A stretch of 33,080 nucleotides of DNA from Oligosphaeraceae bacterium (lineage in GTDB: Bacteria > Verrucomicrobiota > Lentisphaeria > Oligosphaerales > Oligosphaeraceae): positions 1 to 33,080 of the forward strand of contig JAAZKR010000037.1 of assembly GCA_012799725.1 (NCBI GenBank). The letters run 5' to 3'. The translations under genes were made by a program, and so were the position numbers. The notes below the pieces were generated by a model. That model did no database searches and was not told where the DNA came from. It was given only the letters and a program-made list of their open reading frames with translations. Of the stretch, positions 23,313 through 31,182 are shown one piece after another. Each line of letters opens with the position of its first letter. Position 1 is the stretch's first letter.

Positions 23313-24581
23313 ATGCAAATAGTTGATCAACAGATTTTCTTGGAGGAAGTCCCGGTCACTCAGATCGCCGCCACCTATGGCACTCCTACTTACGTTTACG
23401 AGGAAAATCGCATCCGCGAAAACTTCCGCCGCGCCTTGCGGGCTTTCCGCAAATACTATCCCGACTTCCGCTTTTTCTACGCCATCAAAGCCAATAACAA
23501 CTTGGCCATAGCCAACATCCTGCGTCAAGAAGGCGCAGGCATAGACGCAGCCAGCGTTAACGAAATCTTGCTGGCACAAAAGCTGGGACTGGGCGGAAAT
23601 GACGTCATGTTCAGCGGCAACTTCCTGTCTGATGATGATATACAACAGGGCCTGAAGAGCGGCGTTATCTTCAATCTGGATGACATTTCGCTGCTGCCGC
23701 GCGTACTTAGATATGGGCGTCCCGACTTGCTCGCCTTCCGCGTCAACCCCGGTTACGGCCAAAGCGAAGTGGGCGATTTCGTCTGCAACGCCGGCCCAGG
23801 CGCTAAATTCGGACTGCATCCGGATCATGTCTTGGACGCCTACCGCCAGGCCAAGGAAGCCGGCGTCACCCGTTTCGGAGCGCACATGATGCCGGGTTCC
23901 TGCGTTCGTGATCCGGAATACTTCCGCTTCATCACTGAACTGGTCATGGACATCATCGGCAAAGCCGCCAAAGAGCTTGAGATCAACTTTGAATTTGTTG
24001 ACCTCGGCGGCGGCCTGGGCATACCTTACAAGCATGAAGACCATGTGCTGGACATTGAAAAGGCAGCCGAACTCGTAGCTGAAGTCTTCAAAAGCAAAAT
24101 TGCACAGTACGGCATGAAGCCGCCCCAGCTGATGATGGAGCCGGCACGCTACTTCGTCGGAGACGCCGGCTACATCGTCGGCACCGTACACGCCATCAAG
24201 GACAGCTACAGCCGCATCATCGGCACTGACGTCAGCATGAATACCCTGGCAAGACCAGCCATGTACGGCTCCTATCATCATATCTATGTGAATGGACGTG
24301 AGAACGAGGAGCGCATCCCACTGGGACTTTGCGGACAGGTATGCGAAAATACCGACTATTGGGTGAAAGACAGGCCACTGCCCAAAGGCATCACCCTGGG
24401 CGACCTGATTGTAATCGAGAATGCCGGCGCCTACGGTTATTCCATGAGCTATCAGTATAACGGCAGGCTGCGCCCCGCCGAAGTACTGGTCAACGGCAAA
24501 GAGCACTACCTCATACGCGAACGCGAAAATATCGATGACCTGGTACGCAACGTGTTTGTGCCGGAACATCTGCGGAAATAA
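23313..24581 (+). CDS. lysA: PLP-dependent decarboxylase, diaminopimelate decarboxylase type
   Basis: A 422-residue fold-type III PLP enzyme, likely converting meso-diaminopimelate to lysine in the cytosol. The PLP lysine is in FFYAIKANNN (near residue 57). The phosphate-binding glycine loop is VDLGGGLGIPY (near 230), and EPARYFVG (near 275) is typical. The C-terminal active-site motif reads GQVCENTD, with the expected Cys and Glu, and then ENAGAYGYSMSYQYNGRLRP. AGGGAGA lies about six bases before the ATG. A strong terminator follows 54 bases after the stop. Related decarboxylases (carboxynorspermidine, arginine or ornithine types) share the fold, but the CEN and GAYGYSM phrases favour LysA. 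A long antisense frame over this gene is a coding shadow. Confidence 0.83.
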   Translation: MQIVDQQIFLEEVPVTQIAATYGTPTYVYEENRIRENFRRALRAFRKYYPDFRFFYAIKANNNLAIANILRQEGAGIDAASVNEILLAQKLGLGGNDVMFSGNFLSDDDIQQGLKSGVIFNLDDISLLPRVLRYGRPDLLAFRVNPGYGQSEVGDFVCNAGPGAKFGLHPDHVLDAYRQAKEAGVTRFGAHMMPGSCVRDPEYFRFITELVMDIIGKAAKELEINFEFVDLGGGLGIPYKHEDHVLDIEKAAELVAEVFKSKIAQYGMKPPQLMMEPARYFVGDAGYIVGTVHAIKDSYSRIIGTDVSMNTLARPAMYGSYHHIYVNGRENEERIPLGLCGQVCENTDYWVKDRPLPKGITLGDLIVIENAGAYGYSMSYQYNGRLRPAEVLVNGKEHYLIRERENIDDLVRNVFVPEHLRK

Positions 24582-24635
24582 AAGCAAATGTTCACTCAAA
24601 GCCACCCCATAGGCTGCGTGAAACAACAGCAACTC

Positions 24636-24678
24636 ATGCCCTTGCGCTGTCAACACAAGCGCAAGGGCATTTTTTTTT
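24636..24678 (+). terminator. intrinsic terminator of the DUF1015-lysA unit
   Basis: A perfect 13-bp stem, ATGCCCTTGCGCT (24636-24648) with AGCGCAAGGGCAT (24658-24670), encloses a 9-base loop and is followed by an unbroken T-run to 24678. It is the strongest terminator in the window and marks the end of the middle operon. Confidence 0.93.
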
Positions 24679-24718
24679 CAATGGCGTGCCGCTACATGGG
24701 CCGCATGGCTTGAAGAGA

Positions 24719-24760
24719 GCGGCGCAAATATGCGCCGCCACAGAACTAGCGCCGCCACAG
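24719..24760. repeat. GC-rich hairpin and 12-base direct repeat
   Basis: GCGGCGCA (24719-24726) and TGCGCCGC (24731-24738) form an 8-bp stem around AATA. The overlapping word GCGCCGCCACAG occurs twice, at 24732-24743 and 24749-24760. It lies between the lysA terminator and the LacI control region; its role is unknown. Confidence 0.6.
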
Positions 24761-24815
24761 AGTAATCTATGGGACGACTGTGAAATTTTGGCAACTTGCA
24801 AAAGCACACTGCCCC

Positions 24816-24864
24816 ATTTGCAAGATTAAATGCACATATTGCAATTTGCAGAATTAAATGCACA
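24816..24864 (+). repeat. pair of 21-base direct repeats upstream of the LacI promoter
   Basis: TTTGCARRATTAAATGCACA plus one leading base occurs at 24816-24836 and 24844-24864, 28 bases start to start, differing only by an AG/GA swap. Each contains a TTGCA word and a TGCAC word, the same five-base cores as the operator palindrome downstream. Confidence 0.7.
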
Positions 24865-24920
24865 AAAAGCGTGCGTTTAACTTTTCCAGTTACAAAATTT
24901 TTCAACATTTGCATTTTCTC

Positions 24921-24948
24921 TTGCAAATTAGCAAAAGCCAACTATAGT
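24921..24948 (+). promoter_or_regulatory. probable sigma-70-type promoter of the LacI-family gene
   Basis: TTGCAA (24921-24926) and TATAGT (24943-24948) are separated by 16 bases, a fair match to the -35 and -10 consensus. A start site near 24955 would place the operator palindrome just inside the transcribed region. This leaves a leader of about 115 bases before the ATG. Confidence 0.45.
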
Positions 24949-24961
24949 TACTCTTGCCGCT

Positions 24962-24979
24962 TAGTTGCACGTGCAACTA
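24962..24979. promoter_or_regulatory. perfect 18-bp palindrome, probable LacI-family operator
   Basis: TAGTTGCACGTGCAACTA is fully self-complementary, with a central CG step as is typical for LacI/GalR operators. It sits about 110 bases upstream of the LacI-family gene and immediately downstream of the best promoter candidate, which suggests negative autoregulation. Confidence 0.75.
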
Positions 24980-25070
24980 GGTTTGACAAGTTGCAAAAAC
25001 AACAGGCCTGTTGCTTCTTGATTGTGTTTTTATCCTGGGCTTTTCGAATCGTTTTCCCTCGACCCAAAAG

Positions 25071-26144
25071 ATGCCTATCACCTTAAAAGACATAGCAACA
25101 AAAGTTGGAGTTTCGCGTCAAGCAGTGGCTGCCGCCTTATCATTAAGCGGTTCTGGGAAAGTCTCCGCTGAATTGCGTGCCAAGATCCAGCAAGTTGCCG
25201 CAGAGATGGATTATGTTCCCAACCAGACTGCCAGGCGCTTGAAAGGTATTTCCACAAAGACCATCGGATTGTATGGTGCACCCTTTGTCGCGGAGATTAC
25301 CCAAAGCTACTTCAATATGCTTAGTGAGGAATTATACAAATGCGGCTACGATCTTTTGACAAGCTATGGTTTCACTGAGCAGACGGCTCAGCATGCCTTG
25401 CGCGCGATGATAATGAAGGGTGTTGACGGTGTCATCATAACTACTCAAGACAATCCCCTGGCAAAGATGAAGGATGTAAAAACGCCCTACATATACTGTC
25501 CAGTCACTCCGGCAGATTCATTTGACATTGCCATCGACCATCGTAACGGCACATACAATGCCGCCAAAACAATAATCAACCTCGGCAGGCGCCGCCTTGC
25601 CTATATCAGCAACGCGCCCGGCCAGATGCCTAATGTTTCTCCGACGATAGAGAAGCTGGCCGGCTTAGCACAAGCGGCGGAGGAAGCTGGTGTTGAGTTT
25701 TGCCACTTCAGTACCGTGGATACAAAGGGAAACTCTCAGTTACTTGTCAGCCGCATCCTCGATTTTGGTACCGATGCAGTCTTCTGCTGCAATGATTACT
25801 ATGCAGCCCGCCTGGAACATGCATTACTCGCGTCTGGGATTCGCATTCCGGAAGACATGATGCTAGTCGGTTATGACGGTCTCGCGTTTTGCGACTTATG
25901 CCCAGTTCCTCTTTCAACAATAATTCAGCCCATGCGCCAGTTTGCTAAGGAAAGCGCCAACCTTATTCTCGAAAAGATTCAAGGCACTTCCATAAATCGC
26001 CCGGCCAATAGAAAACTGTTGCAACCGTATTTTTACCAGTCTTCCAGTTGCGGTAAACGTAATGCCTTCCTGGATACAATGCCGCTCCGTAATTCCTTCC
26101 CCACCTTGGAGTACATGTGGGAACAAGAAAGGAGGCAATGTTGA
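25071..26144 (+). CDS. LacI/GalR-family transcriptional regulator
   Basis: A 357-residue regulator. The N-terminal helix-turn-helix is ITLKDIATKVGVSRQAVAAA, followed by the LacI hinge-type sequence MDYVPNQTARRLKG (residues about 45-58). A periplasmic-binding-protein-like effector domain fills the rest, including DMMLVGYDGLAFCDLCPVPL and the STIIQPMRQFAKESANLILE stretch. Its recognition helix (SRQAVAAALS) differs from the common VSTVSRVL form. It probably represses its own gene and the downstream secreted proteins until a sugar ligand appears. ATG 25071 starts the family sequence; the frame extends to a TTG at 25011 without homology. The ribosome site is weak. The pseudopilin gene follows 87 bases downstream. 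Confidence 0.92.
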   Translation: MPITLKDIATKVGVSRQAVAAALSLSGSGKVSAELRAKIQQVAAEMDYVPNQTARRLKGISTKTIGLYGAPFVAEITQSYFNMLSEELYKCGYDLLTSYGFTEQTAQHALRAMIMKGVDGVIITTQDNPLAKMKDVKTPYIYCPVTPADSFDIAIDHRNGTYNAAKTIINLGRRRLAYISNAPGQMPNVSPTIEKLAGLAQAAEEAGVEFCHFSTVDTKGNSQLLVSRILDFGTDAVFCCNDYYAARLEHALLASGIRIPEDMMLVGYDGLAFCDLCPVPLSTIIQPMRQFAKESANLILEKIQGTSINRPANRKLLQPYFYQSSSCGKRNAFLDTMPLRNSFPTLEYMWEQERRQC

Positions 26145-26149
26145 TATCC

Positions 26150-26175
26150 ACAAAACTTTTTAAACTTTTGTTTTT
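26150..26175 (+). other. A/T-rich inverted repeat followed by T-run
   Basis: ACAAAA (26150-26155) pairs with TTTTGT (26166-26171) just after the LacI stop, followed by TTTT. It is too weak in G+C to call a terminator with confidence, but could partly separate the regulator from the pseudopilin gene. Confidence 0.25.
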
Positions 26176-26231
26176 ATAGTAACCACAGCATTTTTACAGT
26201 GAGCACCCCAAAAAAAAGAGGATGTAAAAAA

Positions 26232-26966
26232 ATGAAAAAGAACCATTTCACACTCATCGAATTGCTGGTTGTAATAGCAATTATTGCGATTCTGGCCTCC
26301 ATGCTGTTACCCGCCTTGAGCAAGGCCCGAGGCAAAGCACGCACCACCACCTGTCTGTCCAATCTAAAGCAAATTTATCTCTGCACAAGAATCATGGCAG
26401 GCGACATGAATGTGGAACGTCCTCCACACCTAGACTATAAAAATCGTAACAATCATAGTGAGGGTCTGGAGTACTGGTCCTATCATCTTCATACAAAAAA
26501 ATACATCGAAGCACCGATTGTCAGTCAAGATGGCAAAAACATCCCACTAAAAGGCGTATGGAAATGCCCGGCTGAAAGCCATCAGGCTCAGTGGCAAGGA
26601 TCACATTATGCCACCAATCATGCATTCAGCTACAGAGTCGATATTCCCAATGCAACTTACGATGGCAGCCACAACTACTGGGCACCAAACAAGCAGGTTC
26701 CGTTTCCCAGCCAAACGGCATATCTTTCCGAAGCAACAAATTTTCATTATTTGAATTTCCATTTTGCCAATATGCCACTCTTTTTACTAACCACCAACAT
26801 TCGGCATGACAAAGGGCAATCCGTCAACGTTGCCTATGAAGACGGGCATGCCAACACAAGGTGGTATGACACCTTCCCGTCATACGGCATCACTTATGCC
26901 TGGGAACCATCATATACCAGCCGCTTCTTCTGCTATTACGGGCAGAACTACACGAGCCAGTGGTAA
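26232..26966 (+). CDS. Pseudopilin-like secreted protein (prepilin N-terminus, His...DG C-terminus)
   Basis: A 244-residue protein with a type IV prepilin / type II secretion N-terminus. After MKKNH comes [20 protein letters not shown] with the conserved Glu at position 5 of the mature form. It should be cleaved and methylated by a prepilin peptidase and anchored by the same helix. A CLSNLKQ phrase follows the helix, and the C-terminal part holds [17 protein letters not shown], a stretched version of the H-x9-DG motif (11 residues between His and DG here). This kind of protein is greatly expanded in Lentisphaerota and Planctomycetota, where its role is unproven. The ATG at 26232 has GAGG nine bases upstream; an in-frame GTG at 26199 is less likely. 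It lies between the LacI gene and the giant exported protein. Confidence 0.9.
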   Translation: MKKNHFTLIELLVVIAIIAILASMLLPALSKARGKARTTTCLSNLKQIYLCTRIMAGDMNVERPPHLDYKNRNNHSEGLEYWSYHLHTKKYIEAPIVSQDGKNIPLKGVWKCPAESHQAQWQGSHYATNHAFSYRVDIPNATYDGSHNYWAPNKQVPFPSQTAYLSEATNFHYLNFHFANMPLFLLTTNIRHDKGQSVNVAYEDGHANTRWYDTFPSYGITYAWEPSYTSRFFCYYGQNYTSQW

Positions 26967-27051
26967 GTATCTAACTGCACAAACTGATTAACAGGAGCTC
27001 CGGGTTGTCTAGAGTCCCTTAATCTTAAGCCCCTTTGGATACTTTGAATAC

Positions 27052-30000
27052 ATGGGAAAGAAAACAATGTCACGATTATTCAGACAAATGCTACTGGTTG
27101 CAGCTGTCCTGCTTCTTACGAATAGCCTGATATTTGGCGATAAGCTATTTGAAGCCACTTTTGACTCATATTCGCCAAATGCCGATATCGCCGGCGGCAG
27201 CAAGCAGGTGGAGGAATTCAAAGCTGGCGATCTGCAACTGAGAATGTATCCTGGGGTTGGCGGCAAAGGCAATTCAATCAATTTCGCAGCTGGTGAGCGC
27301 TGTGTCTATGACTTGCCGGGCAATATGAATCCAGCAGCCGGAACAGTCACCATCTGGCTGTCTAACCGAAACTGGAAACTGACAGATGCTCCCCCACCAG
27401 CCGGAAAAGACGATCTGAGAAATTTTTTTGGTGCGGGCAACAGTAAGTTCAGCATTTCTATTTATGAGATTTGGAATCACTATATTGCAGCAAATATAGT
27501 ATTCGTTGACCCTGCATCGGGAAAACAATATGCAGTCAACCTTCATGCCCGTGTTGACCTGGAAGTCTGGAAACCCGGTGTCTGGCATCGTATTGACCTG
27601 ACCTGGAACGGCTCCAAAGCACATCTATATATCGATGGAAGGATACCACCCGAAACAGAAACCATCATCGACAAGAAGCCGGTTCCTCCTACCATCTCAA
27701 GTACAAACTATCCGATAAAAATTACACCCGCTCCATTCACAGACGGCAAGATCTGGTTTGGTCACTGTCCGTATGGGGACCGCCCCGATACAGTCAAAGA
27801 AACGACTGCAATTGACTCCGTCACAATTTGGGGATATCCACTTTCACCTGACGAGATTCTTGAAGGATACCAGGCTCTTATTCCACCACCTGCCGCTCCA
27901 ATCAAAACAAATCTTTGCACGGTTCCAAAGACTGTGTTGCCCATTGAGATCGACGGGAATCTCGATGATGACTGCTGGACACGGGCGACGAAATTACAGA
28001 TTTACCAAAGACTGGAATTTGAGCAAAGCCCCCAGGATAAGTTCTACGCCTACATCTGTCATGACGGCACCAATCTGCGCTTGGCATATTCTACAGAGAT
28101 TGCGCCAAGAGTCTGCAAATACAGCGCCGAAGTCCGCGACGAAGGCATGATATGCCACGACGATTGCTTCGAATTCCACTACAGAAACGCAACTGGCTCC
28201 TATCAATATATCGTTAATTCAGCCGGTTCAGTATATGACAGCAGAACATTTGATTCCACCTGGAACAGCAATTTCAAATGTGCCACCCAAGTTACAGACA
28301 ACGGATGGTCTCTGGAATTGGTCATTCCGATGGACGAGATAGGCGGCATCGACTCCATACTTGGCAACAAAGAAGATCAGCAGGTCAATTTCGCCTACGC
28401 AACCCACGAGGGCATCATACACTACTATTGGCATTGGGGACCGACACACCATGGTATGTTCGAAACGATTAATGATATAAAATTCAGCGACAAGCCAGAC
28501 TTCGTACAGCTTGATGCACTGTGCTCCCTGGAACAAGGCAGGATGAATCTTCAGATGCACGCGGGGGATTCCATAAAGGGGCAAGCAATCATCAGACCAT
28601 TCAGCGGTTCTGATGTCACGTTCAACGGAGACCTAGCAAAAACACCATGGATCAGACAATTGGACAGCGGTAAGCAGACCCTTATAATCACGGCAACAGA
28701 TGCCAACGACGAGGAAATTTTTCGCACCGTCATTCCTACAACCGTAAAAAAAGCATTGGAGCTTACATACAATGTCAAGCTGCAGCAAAAGAAGATTCAG
28801 ATAACAACAGATTTCTACTGTTCCGGCAGTGCAGTTCTTGAAAACCTGGACAAAGGCCTTCCTGTAACGCTTGAACTCCGGAATCCTGAAGATATTGTCG
28901 TTTCCTCCACAAAAGTCATGGTGACAAAACCACAGCAGACATTTGATATAGATTTCCCGGATGCTCCGGCTCAGGGCATCTATACCATACGTGCAGACGC
29001 CGGAAACAACATTGTCAGCAATGTTGCAATGCGGATGCCAGATTTGACACCATATATAGCCAAACTTGGCGCTGATCACACCGTCCCGGAGCCATGGCAT
29101 CCCGTCAAGGAACTGGGCAACGGCCGCTTTGCAGTACTCGACAGAATCTACGCATTTGACAAGTCCCCCATTCCGCAACAGGTAACGGCATCTGGCGATG
29201 ATCTGCTGTCCAGTTCGCCCAAGATGAGACTTGAAGGCAAGAGCATTAAGTGGAGTGCACACAAGACCCTCGAACGCTTTGAAGACCACATCGCATTCGG
29301 AGGCACAGGCTCTACAGAAAATTTCAAACTAAACTGGCGGGGCGAACTGTGGTTTGACGGCATGTACAAGCTGGATTTCTCACTCTCACCTGATGGTGAC
29401 TGTCAGGATATCAGCGATTTTCATATCAACTGGTCAATGCCGAAGGAATTCTCTCGCTATGCCACAGACCCACTGCTAATTCCATGGAAAGACGGCAAGG
29501 CAGGTACATTCCTGGGTTATCGTCCGAACTTCCGCGATAATGTTCTATGGATGATTGGTTTTGAGAAAGGCTTTCTCTTCTGGACAAAGTCCCAGGCAAA
29601 CTGGCTGAACAATCCCGGTGAACAACCGCTGATGGCAACACAGCGCGGCGAAGAAACTGACGTTACAGTAAAAATCATCAGCAGAGCCGGTAAACTATCC
29701 AAGACTGCCAAATATACCTTTGTCTTCATGGGAACCCCATCAAGACGTCCTCCCTTTGGATTCCGTTCAGCCAACAATGATGGCTGGACATCTATTCCGC
29801 ACCGCAACGTACAATGGGGTTGGAATGGGTGGTATGATGAGAAGGCCGGCAGAGCAACCATGAGTTCTGTCATCGGCTTCCTGCCCGGCAATCCGCCTGT
29901 AGCTTCAAAGTTCTTTAAAGAAGAATTTCATGACAAAGGTGTCAAATACCTGCCCTACAGCATGCCGACAACTCTTTCCACTTGCGAAGCAGACTTTGAT

Positions 30001-31017
30001 ATCATGGACAAACAGTCGATATGCCTGCCAATGCTGCGTCACAACGGCAAGCGTCTTGGCGAAGAATGGTACACAGAGCGTTTCTGCCCCAATGCCACTG
30101 ACCTGCCAACAGATTTCCAGACATGGACCATGGAAAAAGGCATCAACGAATATCCTGGTATCGATGGCGCTTATTTCGACATCGCCCAAGTCTGCTATTG
30201 TGAAAATCGCGAACATGGCTGTGGCGGCGTTGATGTATTCGGACAGCCCTTCACCTCTTCGGACACTCTAGGTTTACGCAACTTCTACATGCGAATCTAT
30301 AAGACAGCCAAAAAGCATGACAGAGGCTACGTTATGATTCATGCTCATACTGCATTCCAGCCCATCTGTCACGGCTTTGGAGATAATTTTGCCCCTGGTG
30401 AAAATGCATTTTACATTGCCAGTCTCAATATGGATCATACTTACTGCGAAGAAATCTCCGAAGACGAATATCTGAGTGACTACAACTGGCGCAAAACAGG
30501 CTTGGGCTACACCATGATTCTCCAAAATCTGCGCGTGACTATCCTGATGCCTGAATTCAAAGAACGCTTCAATGAAATCCGCGACACCCCTGAAATCACC
30601 CTTCGCGGCCTTACTGCATGTTGGATTTACGACTTGAATCCCTGGGCTGGACATGGCGGTCATATGAATACCGTCAGCCGATTTTGGAAAGTCCGAAAAG
30701 ACATGAAGATTAATACGGCCGATTTCTATCGCGGATATTGGGAAAGTGATGCAGTCAAAAGCTCTTCCCCCAACATGCGCACAGGGTATTTCCTCTGGAA
30801 AACGGACACAGATTCACCCTACAAAGCAGTTATCATTGCTGGCAACTTTTCTCGGGAACCGCAACCTGCCTCCCTCATTCTTGATAATGAACAGCTGGGA
30901 CTAAACGGCACTGAAGAGCTATGCGATGCTTGGGCAGGTTATGCAATTACATACGACGCCTTGAAAGACAGAGTCATTCCCGGCAATCACTTCATGCTCA
31001 TCGGCGTGCTCAGATAA
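27052..31017 (+). CDS. Giant exported multidomain protein: LamG-like, CBM9/DOMON-like, DUF6067-type glycoside-hydrolase region
   Basis: A 1321-residue protein. It opens with a signal peptide (FRQMLLVAAVLLLTNSLIFG, cleavage near 30). A concanavalin/LamG-like domain covers about 31-285 (GVWHRIDLTWNGSKAHLYID). A CBM9/DOMON-like carbohydrate-binding domain covers about 288-485 (LPIEIDGNLDDDCWTRATKL). Beta-sandwich linkers fill about 490-670, and a large region covers about 675-1321. The last part resembles DUF6067 proteins, which are treated as glycoside-hydrolase-like. Candidate catalytic or metal positions are the Asp of GAYFDIA near 1042, the cluster CENREHGCGGVDVFGQ near 1050, and the Glu of FAPGENAF near 1117. 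The enzymatic call is inference. It starts at ATG 27052 or ATG 27067; GGGAAAG lies shortly before the second. It is 85 bases downstream of the pseudopilin gene and probably under the same regulator. Confidence 0.82.
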   Translation: MGKKTMSRLFRQMLLVAAVLLLTNSLIFGDKLFEATFDSYSPNADIAGGSKQVEEFKAGDLQLRMYPGVGGKGNSINFAAGERCVYDLPGNMNPAAGTVTIWLSNRNWKLTDAPPPAGKDDLRNFFGAGNSKFSISIYEIWNHYIAANIVFVDPASGKQYAVNLHARVDLEVWKPGVWHRIDLTWNGSKAHLYIDGRIPPETETIIDKKPVPPTISSTNYPIKITPAPFTDGKIWFGHCPYGDRPDTVKETTAIDSVTIWGYPLSPDEILEGYQALIPPPAAPIKTNLCTVPKTVLPIEIDGNLDDDCWTRATKLQIYQRLEFEQSPQDKFYAYICHDGTNLRLAYSTEIAPRVCKYSAEVRDEGMICHDDCFEFHYRNATGSYQYIVNSAGSVYDSRTFDSTWNSNFKCATQVTDNGWSLELVIPMDEIGGIDSILGNKEDQQVNFAYATHEGIIHYYWHWGPTHHGMFETINDIKFSDKPDFVQLDALCSLEQGRMNLQMHAGDSIKGQAIIRPFSGSDVTFNGDLAKTPWIRQLDSGKQTLIITATDANDEEIFRTVIPTTVKKALELTYNVKLQQKKIQITTDFYCSGSAVLENLDKGLPVTLELRNPEDIVVSSTKVMVTKPQQTFDIDFPDAPAQGIYTIRADAGNNIVSNVAMRMPDLTPYIAKLGADHTVPEPWHPVKELGNGRFAVLDRIYAFDKSPIPQQVTASGDDLLSSSPKMRLEGKSIKWSAHKTLERFEDHIAFGGTGSTENFKLNWRGELWFDGMYKLDFSLSPDGDCQDISDFHINWSMPKEFSRYATDPLLIPWKDGKAGTFLGYRPNFRDNVLWMIGFEKGFLFWTKSQANWLNNPGEQPLMATQRGEETDVTVKIISRAGKLSKTAKYTFVFMGTPSRRPPFGFRSANNDGWTSIPHRNVQWGWNGWYDEKAGRATMSSVIGFLPGNPPVASKFFKEEFHDKGVKYLPYSMPTTLSTCEADFDIMDKQSICLPMLRHNGKRLGEEWYTERFCPNATDLPTDFQTWTMEKGINEYPGIDGAYFDIAQVCYCENREHGCGGVDVFGQPFTSSDTLGLRNFYMRIYKTAKKHDRGYVMIHAHTAFQPICHGFGDNFAPGENAFYIASLNMDHTYCEEISEDEYLSDYNWRKTGLGYTMILQNLRVTILMPEFKERFNEIRDTPEITLRGLTACWIYDLNPWAGHGGHMNTVSRFWKVRKDMKINTADFYRGYWESDAVKSSSPNMRTGYFLWKTDTDSPYKAVIIAGNFSREPQPASLILDNEQLGLNGTEELCDAWAGYAITYDALKDRVIPGNHFMLIGVLR

Positions 31018-31110
31018 CATTCGTTAATATTTTTGTGATGGTTCTTCCGCGTTGAACGAAAAAAATCAAAAATTATTTTGAAAGAAAACTGCCTGGCAAG
31101 CGTAAAATCG

Positions 31111-31130
31111 GGCAAAAATTGCCGTTTTTT
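31111..31130 (+). terminator. probable intrinsic terminator of the giant exported gene
   Basis: GGCAA (31111-31115) and TTGCC (31119-31123) enclose three A, followed by G and six T. The stem is short but correctly placed about 95 bases after the stop, in the gap between two convergent genes. Confidence 0.5.
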
Positions 31131-31182
31131 ACTGCCTATGGGATGACTGTGTTTTTAATAAGCAGAACAACTCTTCCGGGGC

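Larger units (their letters stand above)
24582..25070. other. 489-base regulatory spacer upstream of the LacI gene
   Basis: No gene is visible. After the terminator comes a GC-rich stem-loop and 12-base direct repeat (24719-24760). An A/T-rich stretch with eight plus-strand TTGCA words follows (24796 to 24995), then a plausible promoter and a perfect operator palindrome. The base composition is clearly lower in G+C than the operon to the left. Confidence 0.65.

Noticed and set aside
23226-24656. 476-codon open frame antisense to the whole lysA-like gene
   Set aside because: The plus strand encodes a clear PLP decarboxylase with intact motifs. The antisense product has no recognisable domain and arises from codon bias of the real gene.
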